The position numbers were made by a program, and so were the translations under genes. Shown piece after piece: positions 21,433 to 33,700 of a DNA stretch of 64,000 bases (within the stretch, counting starts at the first letter, position 1; the number at the start of each line of letters is the position of its first letter). The notes under the pieces were generated by a model, which did not search any database, had not been told where the DNA came from, and saw only the letters and a program-made list of their open reading frames with translations. The stretch comes from Sipunculus nudus (lineage: Eukaryota; Annelida; Sipuncula; Golfingiida; Sipunculidae): contig CM049313.1 of assembly GCA_026874595.1 (NCBI GenBank), forward strand, positions 62,434,659 through 62,498,658. The letters are read 5' to 3'.

Positions 21433-21717
21433 CTAGAACTTGTTCATTTCTAAGTCAGATTCGTATGCGGGGTTGGCAGCTCCCGTCAGCTTGTCGCGGT
21501 ACGCTAGGATCTCCTTCTTTCTCTCCTCCATGACACGTTTGTTTTCCTTGAATTTCATTTTGTCTTCCTCCGTGATACTGTATCCCCACGACAGGATCTC
21601 CTCGTGAGTCGTCGGAAGGATTCGGCCTCGGGTTTCCGGACACAACAATACCAGCAGGGCACCGATGAACATCAGAGCTGCGAAGGCAGCGTTGGGTATG
21701 TAGGTGTTCACTCGAGA
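21433..21717 (-). CDS. SLC22-like last exon: TM12 and cytoplasmic tail
   Basis: Acceptor TGTTCCATACAG, phase 0, stop TAG at 21435-21433. It encodes SRVNTYIPNAAFAALMFIGA, then LLVLLCPETRGRILPTTHEE (the LPET-type end of TM12), then a charged tail rich in Lys and Glu ending DLEMNKF. The tail is longer than the core family's minimum but within range. Confidence 0.95.
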   Translation of the reverse strand, partial: SRVNTYIPNAAFAALMFIGALLVLLCPETRGRILPTTHEEILSWGYSITEEDKMKFKENKRVMEERKKEILAYRDKLTGAANPAYESDLEMNKF

Positions 21718-24700
21718 CTGTATGGAACACAGACATAAAGTGTTTTCCATAGTATACAAAGCTTATATGGTACGTTGTATCCTACACAACCTTGTCAGGG
21801 ACAAAACCTAAGGTACTAATTTAAAAAAAAATTTTTTAATCTGAAAGTGGAAAAGTAATAAAATAATATGTCAAATGTTAAACCCTATTAATGGGATAGA
21901 TCAATCTCCACAATAAACAGTGAAAAAAAATTCACATAATCGCTGAGTTTACCAAAATTTAATACTGAAACGTCTTCTGGTTGTTTAATCATATTGCCGA
22001 CAACGTTCATTATTATTTTACTGAAATATCTGATATGAATTCATGGCTTATACGATGATAAGATATTTCTGTTAATGTTACAGCATATGTTACACGCATG
22101 TGTCAATATCTTTTCTGGACTCTGTTCTCAGTCATTTATTGGATGAATTAAACGGAACGATATGAACAATGTATCGGAAGTCCGTGTCCGCTTAGACAGG
22201 CCCAGTATCACTCGGAACATCTCGCCTCGTATTAGATTAGACTGTTCTCGGTATAATCCGAAAGAAACGAGTTCGGCTGAGGAGTGCGGAGTGGCTGATG
22301 ATGTAGGGAGTTAAAGTGAGTCTGTCTCATTTTGTTTCAGTTTTCCTTATTACTATGTATACTTCAACATTTGCTCTATGGCCACTTAACATATGCATAT
22401 TCGTAAAGCTAAAATATTCTCTACAATAATGAATGTACATTTTTTTCGGATTTCCCAAAAATTGTGAATGTTTTAACATTTAAATAAAATCACTAGTTTT
22501 ATATATTTTAACTTTAAATTGATTTTATTAGCCATTCATAGTTGAAAATTCTCCATTTTCCCAATATACAATTAAAAATGTGTTTTCTAAAATGCTCATT
22601 TCTAGCTTTTTGCCATATATCAATGGGATCTCCTTTACAGGTAAAATAACCGTAAAACTTATATAAATTACAAAAATAATTATATTTTGTACATTTTAAA
22701 CTTTAATGCATAATTTCCCTTGGGTAATTTTATCTAGATTGTAACATGATTGCATAATATATTCTGTAGCTGTTACAGGTTTGGTGACATAATTAATTTA
22801 ATCAAATATCTAAATTTCATTAAAATATTAAAAAATCTGAAAAGAATCCAAAAGACCTGACAGACCAATTTTTTTACATATACCAATATGTAGAGCACAG
22901 TCTCAGCTTTTAGAATATGTACATATTACACGTAAAGTATGAATTAAAAATGAAACAATTTTGAGGCCAAATAATGTATGGTTCTAAAGCACCGCCCGCC
23001 TAAATTTTAACCCCCCTCAATTTTTTTTTTTTGATTTTCATCTATCAAGAAAATAAAATTAAACAATTTTGATCAGATTTCCTTTCTTATATAGTGCTTT
23101 TACCTGTTTAGCAAACAATTATGTTATAATCATGCTTTTCCCTGATCATATGACATTTTCATCGAAACATATAAAAAGGTAAAAAAAAAAAATCCCCCGC
23201 CCGGAATGATTTTTGAAAAGTGCCTGAGAACCATACATATTTTTTTTTGGCCTTATCCATGCTCATGGACAGTTCTGAGCCTCTTACCAGAGTGACGGCA
23301 AGGGGTGCAATAAAAGATCCGACAAACCCAATACCCGCCAGGGTCCCTACTCCAGCGCTCCTACACACAGAAAAGAAAGAAATCTAATTAAATATATATA
23401 GTTTATTCGTCACTGTTCCATTCGAGGCCGGAACGCCTTATGCTGTACCTGCCCTAATCTGCATACAAAATGTGTAAGGTTTTAAGAACAACTACTCTTT
23501 ATCAGATGATCCATACCAACAAAACTCCAAAACCTGGTACAATTACAATACTGAGATAAACAAGGCATAACTTTGCAGATTACTTATCAATCTCCGCAAT
23601 CATCATTTCGTCATCACAAGGAACTCCCAATCTTTAAATATGCCCAGATTTGGCAAACGCAGCTGTTGCGACTGGTATATTGAACCTTTTCGATGATGAC
23701 CTTTCGCAAAAAAAAGGTCGGTTTGCTTTATATTCCGGAGGTGTAACACTCTCCACAGGATTGTACACTTCGTACTCAACATATTTTAACGGACTACATG
23801 AGGTTATTTGAGAGCCCCTGTACACTGTGAGGACATGGTTTTCTTTATGCTTTATCCCTATCCTGTAGGGTCGAACTCTTGAGAGTTAAATCGCATAAAC
23901 TGAATGATTTATGACAAGGACTTGAGAGAATAAGTAATATTTTGTATGCATGTGTGCGGGCAATGTGAAGAGAAGAGTGTTTCCATGAACGAGGGCTTAA
24001 CGGACTACTAGAGGGTATTAGGGAACCCCTCTACACTGTGAGGACATGGTTTTCTTTATGCTTTATCCCTATCCTGTAGGGTCAAACCCTTGAGAGTTAA
24101 ATCGCATAAACATGAATGTTTTATGATAAGGACTTGAGGGAATAAGTAATATGTTGTATGCATGCGCGCGGGCAATGTGAACAGAAGAGTGTTTCTATGA
24201 ACATGACTACTAGAGGGTATCTGGGAGCCCCTGTACACTGTGAGGACATGATTTGCTTTATGTACAAACCCTATCCTGTAGAGTCGTACTCTTGTGAGTC
24301 AAATTATCTTAGATGTTTTGTAATAAGGACTTGAGGGAATAAGTAATATTTTGTATGCAAGCGTGCGGACAAAGTGAAAAAAGGAGGTTTCCTCTAACGG
24401 TAACAAATTTTGATTTTGGGGTTGACAGTTGAGGCACGTAGTCTTTGTCGTCCCACAATACCAGACTGGAAGAGGCTTGTTTTTGACCAGACACGCATCT
24501 GGCGGAGGGGCAGAGGTGTGACATCTGGTTGGTTTAAACTGGCCAAAATGCGTTTGTGCACAACTTAACTCCGGCGCAGTTTTGAATGCATTGGTGCCCC
24601 CTATCGTTTATTTTCTTAATTAACTCAAATGGGACCTCCATACTATACTCCATTCCACCAACCTGTGTCCACCTGTTTTTTAGATTACTTTTTTAAAAGT

Positions 24701-27700
24701 TTATATTTTTTTAAAAAGTCTTAATATTCTGCACAAGGAAGAAACAGCCTAATACGCCAATTAAGAATTTTACATAAACCTCCAACTTATGTTTCAGAAT
24801 TGTTTGGTCTCTTTACAATGACCTGGCAGATTTCATGTGTACCTGCACGAGAAGCCTTTGTTTTAGCTGGTTATATTTTTTAGTGTTTACATGACATCAT
24901 CCAATTAGCAGATGTTAATAAAGGTTGTTTCTGCATGTGACCAATGGGTCTAATATGTCGTAAATATAGACTAATTTCTCATATTTTTAAACAATTCAGT
25001 TTCTTTAATACGTGTGTAAGGTAATTATTCATTTACCTTGTTGAAAATTAGGCTCTTTATTCCACTACCCTACACTATCATGTTTTTCTTGGAATGTTAC
25101 TAATAAAAACTTTCATAGCAAAAAAAAGTCCCCCCTCCCCCCAAAAAAAATAAACAGGTGGACATGAGGGGTAGAAACGGACTATTGCAGTCAGAATTAC
25201 AGCCGGGCTAAGCTCAGAGACTACGGAACGGTTGGGGGGGGGAGAGTTTTTTTTCTTATACTGAAATCAATCAACGCTTTTTGGGTTACATCTTTTTTTA
25301 CGTCTTTTTTTATTACACCAGTGCATCAAAATGTTAAATAAAAATCCTTCTTCTAGTTTAAGCTTACATAAGAAAGGACATAACGAAAAAGGGAAACAGG
25401 CACAACCCTCTCTTACACACACAGACACACTTTTAAACGCACCAGAGCCTTATGTTAAATTTGTGATAAGGACAAACACGAAAATAATTTGTTCTACGGA
25501 TTCGCCTTTACTTTTTTTTCATGAATCATTTTTAAATGAGGACTAGCCTTTGGTACTATAGCTAATGTGTGGCCTATCCTCGCCTCCTTATGGAAATTAG
25601 ACATTTTGTGTTACTTGTATGCACCAGTTCAAGAACAGAAGCGGTATTTTGTGATTTTTCTCCATTTTTTTCACACAAGCTTGCAAAATTGCATGTATTT
25701 AGTCGATATGGGAAAATTAAAAAAAAAAACATGTTGTTTGTTTTCTGAAGCCATAGAACACTTATTTTGGCTCATTTTAAACTCACCTGATGTTTGTAGG
25801 GAATATTTCTTGAGCATACACCAGAACAATGCACCAAGCTGCCGATACAAAGAGCTTAGCTACACAGCTCAGAATGGTCACCAACAAGGAGGAATCCACC
25901 GAGTCGGATGGGACAAGGTCTGGATATAGAAATAACATTCAATGTATTCATTAACGTGGTAGAATCAAAATTTTATAAATCATGATTTTTAAAGTAAATA
26001 AACTCTTACTGATAGCTCCTCTTCAATGAAATTTCCCAAATAGAAAATATATTGATATGGTTATGGCGACTATAGTGCGTTCCACAGTTGGTGCCCAATG
26101 ATATTGGACAGTATTAATTTTCATAAATTGGCTGGTCACTTCCAAAAGTAAGCTGCAATCAAATAATGAGGCCCTATCATCTAGAATGGAGCCAAAGCCA
26201 TACCTTGCAAAATATTGTAATAATGAAATAAAAGCAATATATGAGAAAACAGCACCTCAAACCCACCGATGAAGGTAAGATCACAGGTCACATGCTCGCA
26301 AAGTTAGCTTTAAACGATGCTGATTGGTTGTTAGAAGTCATAAATACTCTAAAAATATAACTATCAAAGTGAGGTTGGAAACCCATGACAGACGCTATGT
26401 TACTAGACTAACTGATACGAAAGGACCAGAAGGTTGTATAATATAAACTTTCGGTTTTATTATGTGGTTTTTATCATCTTATATTTTGTCTTTACTCCCT
26501 CATCAGCTTTTGTGTCAAACTGTTTGATAATATTTAAGTTTAAGAGAATAATCACCAAACTTCAGAGGACAAAGAATGTTGGAACAAACTATAAGTAATC
26601 TTGAATCCGCGATAGGATCTTGACCTCTTTAAATTTAACCAACTATTTCTGTTACAAAATCAATGAAAAAATCTCAGGGCAATCCATTTTTAACTATACT
26701 ACAGATAAACACGAGTGAATTTTCCTTTTACTCGCCACTCTCTTTTTATATTCCCTATAGTAGTTCATTCTATGCCTTCTTGTAATTCATTTGATTACTT
26801 CTGGTAATCCATTTAATTCCTTCTAGTAATCCATTTAATTCCTTTCATTCATCCATTTCATTCCCTCTATAAATCCATTTAATTCCTTCTAGTAATCTAT
26901 TTCATTCCTTTTTTTTAGTCACTCATTTCATTCCTTTTAGTCATCCATTACATTCCTTCTGATAATCCATTTAATTCCATGTAGCAATCCGTTTCATTTC
27001 TGTTAGACATCCATTTCATTCGTCGACGGCAAAAGCTCCCGGAGTGTTCAGTGAAATGGATAACATGAAAGAATGTAAGCAGACAGCTGCGAAGAGGATC
27101 TAGAGGTCATGATATACAGACATCTGATTTGGGACACAATCTCTTCCAGGTGTCACCCCGCTGTCATTCGGAACACCTTTGGCGATTTCGTTGGCTTCTA
27201 GCCTCGGATGTACATAGGGGGCCGCCATGGTAAGTATTCCGGCAAGGCCAGGTCAACTGCACCCCTGCTGTGCGCTATCTAAGAGCAAAAGAATGTATTT
27301 TTGTACAGGAACTGCCAATCGTCACATATTCTACCTTCAAAGCCATAAGACAATTCCGATTCAAGAAATAGAAGGGAAATCCCTGGTATACTGATTTGGT
27401 CTCCACAAAGATAAAATTGAAGCCCACAAGTCCATCTGAAGTGGCCGTTGTAAGATGAATATGCGATAAACTGAACTTTCCTATTTAAAATTACTGTCGG
27501 AACCTGGGCATATTTGATGTTAAGCCACATATCCTGCCTATATAAAACCAATTCCTTGCCCATGAGAGTATCCCTTGTGGAAATTGTAATCTTTTCTTAG
27601 ACGAGTCAGTAGAAATGTCGACCCGGTGGATTTCCGGCGAATTGTACCATAATTGGTGTTGTATCAGTGGACCATACATAAATTCGATGCTAGTAGCCAA

Positions 27701-30700
27701 AGGATTCGGCCGAAGTGTTCCGAATGACCGCGCTACAGGTTTACGCTCATTTTCCACTCAAAATTCTATCTATGAATGTCAAGGATAGATGCCATGACTT
27801 AATCTCAAAGCAGGCTTTGCGCCGAAAAGGAGCTATTTCGCCTAGGCTTGTAAATTAAAATAATTAAGTAAATGGACCAAATATAAAGAATGCAACGAAA
27901 ACATCCATTCCAAAATTACCCACCATAAAGGATTTTGTTTTAACTAAACTTATTCCTTCATTGCTGGTAGGTTAAGAAGCCCCAGTGCACTGTGGGCCGT
28001 AGGTTTGAAAACCCACAACTGTACACTTAGGAGTCCCGATTCTGCACAGAGGATTTCCTATGTTTTAACTAAACTTATTCCTTCATCGCTGGTAGGTTAA
28101 GAAGCCCCAGTGCACTGTGGGCCGTAGGTTTGAAAACCCACAACTGTACACTTAGGAGTCCCGATTCTGCGCAGAGGGTTAACATGTGTAAGCGAAGCGA
28201 TATTTACCTATCGCGGGTATCGCTTGGGGTATAAGTTAACACTTGTATAGTATACCGTACCTGGCCTTGCTGCAAACATTGAGGCTAGACCTAAACAGAT
28301 GGCGCCCAGCAGGCACATCACAGTCATGGGTATTCTTCTGCCCGCGCTGCAGATGTACATAGATACAGCAATGATTGGGTTATCCCATGTTTGACAAAAT
28401 CAATTCCTTATCTTCTTAGACTGCTATTAGCTATTATATAATCCTATAACTAAAAGGCTATTCAGGAAAATATAAACGAACCTATAAAGTGGAAAACTGA
28501 ATTATATCAAGATAGTTATTAAAAAAATAAATTTTATTACCATAAAAAAGTGAGGGGACAATTGAATCCCCCCCCCCTCCCGAAAACAAGATTATTTACA
28601 AGACTAAGGTCTTTATGTTATCAACAATGGCATTCTAACAATATATGGAACAGTGTCTTTGAGGTGACCTCGTCTTTTGCCGGGGACATATCTCGATGTT
28701 ACATATAATGCCATTTCGAAATGATATTTTCTATTTTTAAGTATACTTTTGATAATTCATATGATGTCACAGAAACATTTCGGAAAGAAAGTTTATTTCC
28801 TTTTAGCATAGTACATATTATACTTCATTATTAATTATTAGATGAGGGGATTTCATCATCATGTATTCCACAACTTCTATATATATTATCAATAGACGGA
28901 TAACTTGTCTTTCTCTGGATTAGTTTTTTAAACACGTCAAGCATTATTCTTAGGAATATTTGTCACAGATATTAAGGAGGACCTCTATAAAATGATGTTA
29001 TATGCAATATATTTTTCGGCCTGTACATTTTCAGTAAATTCAAGTAATAAGAATAAACGATGCAGGCCCAAACTTATATGGGAAATTGATGCTATGCATT
29101 CTTTTCATTGATTTAAACTTTCCATGCCTATAGTATAGTAACGTTGTGCAAAGTATTCTCCATAGCGATGGAGAACACAAGAAGGCCAGGAGAAAACTAC
29201 CGACTTCTGGCGGCTCACTGCAACCGACCGGCATATCCACGCCGGATTGAACCCAGGGTCATAGGCGGAGAGAGCCGAGCTCGTTATCACTCGACTGTCC
29301 ATAAATGGTTATACAAGCCCAAGAAAAATTGCAGATGGAACTTACTAAAACAGAAGGAACATGGAGAGTATAGTTCCAGGAACTTCAATGGCGGCGATGA
29401 TGAAATAGGTCAGGAAGAAATCCCCGGGCAGAGCCTGAGCCATCAAAGTCATGCCGTATAGTAGGAGCTGACACACAAACCTTTACAAATTAAATGTTGT
29501 ATACACATAGAGAAACATGCTATGGTAGGTTAAGTTTTATGCAATTCACGTAAAAACAAAGCTCAAACAAATTAAAAGTAAAGAGATAAGAAGAATTAAT
29601 ATGAATGACACCCTACATATATACGCTTAATTTTATATTTATCAATAAAACAATTCATAAATGAATACATCTTCTATACAATATATTTCTTTTTTTTTTA
29701 ATTTTGAGTAGCTCGGGGAAATTTTGTAACAAAGGCTTGAACTCTATAGTTTGTATGTGACATCCTCTTTAAAAATATAAATACTATCAAGATGTTTATA
29801 TTTAAAATCTAAGTACTGGCGTGATCTTTGTATTAAGCCTATCTAGGCTCAACATTAGGATCAGAAAAAAGATTAAATATTGGGCCTTTATTTGCTAGTC
29901 TTGCAGAATAAATGAAAACCTTACACTTCGTAACACATCACCAAGAAGTAGATCAACGTCTTCTTGTTGCGCAGATACTGCAGAAGTGTTATATGTTTTG
30001 AACCAGCAGCGATCTCTGGTGGCTCCATCTGTGAATAAATTACAAAACTTGAATATGCTGGGAAAATTAGAATGGAGTGTATTGAAAGAAAGAAGAATAA
30101 AAATATGCATAACACTTGAGATCAGCAATGGTCAAAAATGCATTGAAGTGGTGTTTTTCACGGGGCATACGAACGATTTGCAAAAGATATAAATGTCGAA
30201 AAAAATGGCGAATTTCAGCATTCCCATTTTAGTCTTCAAACCTTCGGAAAACATGTGCAAAATGTTCACAGGACTCGCATTCTGTTCGTATTTAAAGAAA
30301 AATTGAAATTTCTTGCGAACGTTTGCCGCATCACGGGTCATGATTTATTCGTGCTTTGTGCTCTAAAATGTCTTAAAACCTTCGTCATATGCGCACGATA
30401 TCTCACGACGTGCGTGATGTTCGCCAAATCTTTGTGAAACTGTACAGATTTCGACAGTTTTGAGAATGTCTCGGGAAGGCAGCAAAGCTCGTCCGATCAT
30501 TACGCGACTTATTTACGAACTGTTCTCGAACTTCATGAGAACAGATCACGTCGTATTTCTTTATAAGAAAACGCCGGCATCTCACGTCGGTCGCAAGATA
30601 ACCGACATATGTATGAATGGCGCAAGAATGTCACAGGGCGTTCGTTATTCGCTTCCTATTCAATATTAAAAGCTTCCTCTTCATGCATAGCCTGTCAGGT

Positions 30701-33700
30701 CAGGTCTGAGAGCTTGTTGGTCCATATACGGCATGGTCATCACAAACCTCTGGGCAAGGACTGGTGCTTACAATGCACTTCAATGCTTTTCATGGCATTT
30801 ATACACTGCCAAAGTGTATGTCGGATCTGAAGTCGCAAGACAATCCCGCGACATATGTACGAATGTCGTTATTCGCGAAATATGTTTGCATGTGTCTCGA
30901 AATGTCCGCACGAATGTTGTCCGAGATTCGTGGGCCATTTGTGTTGTTCGCATATTAGTCGCATTTTCTTTGTGTATATTGGCCGGCAACTTTCGGCAAA
31001 GTTACACGCAACATTCGCACAAACGTTGTGAGAAATACGCATAAACTGCAAAAGAAAGGTTTATCGCTCGATTGTCGCGAACATTCGGATAAAGAATATT
31101 CCGGATGTTAGACTTTGCCATTATTTGACATTCGCGTCGTTCTCATGTTCCTTGAAAACCCCACTTAAGAGATGTCCCTGCTTTGTCATAGCTATAATAC
31201 ACTGCACTAAGTGTGTATACATTTATAAGAATGTAAAACACAAAAATACCAAGCTAGCTGACTTTATACTACTCTAACTGTCCTGTCTGTTTTGTAGGTT
31301 CCAGAAACCAAGCAGAAACGGGTCATGACAGTTGGCCAGTTGTGCTATCAGCGTCAGCCAGATGCCCTGACATACAGAATGCACACCAATTTGGCTCTTT
31401 CACAATCTCTGCACACAATTGAATATCCGGCAGCATCACATCACTGGTCTGTCGCGCAACATCACACCGCTCTCCACGGTGCCACTGCTGACCTTCACCT
31501 TGGCTCATTACCACAAAGACATAAATAATTGGTTCTGTATCGAGAACAAGACGTCGCTACCTTACGGGTCTGGGGTGTTCGCTACCTTACGCGTATGGGG
31601 ACAAACTAAGCGGCAATATACCCTTGCTCTACAAGATGATCCAACAGGTCCCCGTTGTCTAGTAATACCTATAAGTTCAGCTTAAGAATGTGCTGATATG
31701 AAAGAAGATGAACCACAGGTTCATATAAAAAAAACGTCCCTAAATAATGCCCCTAAATATGATTGGTATTTCGGGTACAAGATTGAAGGTAATTCGGATA
31801 TGCTAAGGAGAACTAGAATGAGTACTTACAGAGTACTCACAGAGACCGTGTTATACTTACACAGTACTTGAGACCATAATTTTGTGGAGTCCTTGTGTGC
31901 GTGTATACTTGGAGTCTATAATACAATGAGGTTCAGGGCTTTTGAAACATTTTCTAGTCAATGCAGCAGAGGTATGCTATGACACTTCATGTCTTTTGCT
32001 ACATGAATTCCATTTAGAACGGGTCTTAAATACAGCAGTTTGTGCTGATATTTAAGTCTCCACCAATCAAGTATTTACGTATGTTTTACCAGAGTACAGA
32101 TGGCCAATTGTATATGTTGCCATGGCAAGGGGAACCCGAGTCCAAGTTGGGTAATGACTATCTAGTACTCTTGTCAAAATTTGGAAACCTATTCCGCCCT
32201 ACTTATAGGTTTTGACAATAATTAGAGCGATGGAAGGTGAGGTTAAGTACATGTTAAATACATTTATAAAAAAATATCAGAATATATGTGTAATCTCAAG
32301 CTATCAGTTCATTCTAGCATAATCCAAACGTTTCCCAGGAAAGCCGCCCCGGCACACGGACTTATGATCCCCGATTCACTTGTTTTTTTTCGTTGTAAGG
32401 GTTCTATATGTGTGTAAACACAGTTCACGTGATTCTGTTAACGATAACAAGACAGCGTGACCAGAGGTCCGATCTTGCGCGGGCGTGACAACGCCCAGAC
32501 AAGAAGAAGAAAAATGAATGAAAAAAGAAACAAAGTTACGCGGTACGGCCATCAGGTGGCGTGCATGCTTAGTGCTTGATCGCGTCCGGTCCAGGCTTTT
32601 CCCACTTATGTTCAGGAGTAAGCAAATGATTCAAGAGAGAATTAAAATTCCATAATATTAAAAGGAGAAAACACTCTGATTAATGTATATTTAACATATC
32701 TGGAATGTGAATAGGTCCCTTTAACCTACCTGTATGACCTCCTCCGGAACATATGGAATCTCATTACACTTCGCACATTCATCAAGTATGACTTTGGCCT
32801 CCTTGTAGCGGTCATTAGCAAGAAGCCATCTTACGGATTCCGGGCAATGCCTGATAAAACAGCTCATCAGTTTGTGTAAAATATTACAGAAATAGCACTA
32901 AGTACATTATACATATCTTTTTATCTCGTTTAAAAACAGTAAAGTTGACTACTTTGAATAATAGTTCAAGACATCATATGAAAAAAAAATGAAAATACTG
33001 TACAGCAAAATAACAGAAAATATAGAACATAAATCTTTAATATTGTAAAGTAGTTTACGGATTGAACATTGAAGGGGATGTTAGTACTATAGTTAATTCA
33101 TGTGAAAGAATAAAAAATTATGAAAAAAAATATTTAATTGCCAGTTTACTACTATTACAAAAAATGACAGCGGAATATATTACTGGTTAAATACTAATTA
33201 TAATGAATCACGTGATAATTGATGTATTTCATCTTAATCTATAATCATTTTTTAACCTGCACTTCATAATGATTCACAACATTCTTTCCTCCGGAATTAT
33301 TTATATTAATTAATTAATTTCATTGATATTGCAACGAAGAATATTTACAAGTTAGATGTCATTGGAACCGTGACGCTGCATTGGATTTATATTTTTTTAC
33401 GGGGGGGGGGGGGGTAGACTGGCACAGTCGGTAATGCTAATAAGTCTTACCAGTGCTTTTACCTTTGTTGATGTACGGAATTACGTTTTATTTAAATATA
33501 TTGTTACAGGTGCTCTTTTTATTATTTGACACGGGCGTAACTCCTGTTGTGGCGCTCGTGTCTGGCCGCGTGTTACATTATGTGTTTAATCCATACTGGT
33601 TGGACTCTTATTGTTATGCTGGCTTGGGGCGAGATCACGTGTACACAATGGTGTGTAGAGGCACGGCGATGTCTTCTAGAGAATTTCTGAAACGCGTGTT

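Noticed and set aside
27279-27757. Two minus-strand frames of about 90 codons as transporter exons
   Set aside because: The exons at 28261 and 25919 join directly in phase and complete the family motif, so no exon is needed between them. The frames show no SLC22 sequence.
33403-33414. G-quadruplex or telomere-like element at G homopolymers (also 58854, 61499, 62630)
   Set aside because: Plain homopolymers scattered in non-coding DNA. No telomeric unit or consistent position relative to genes.
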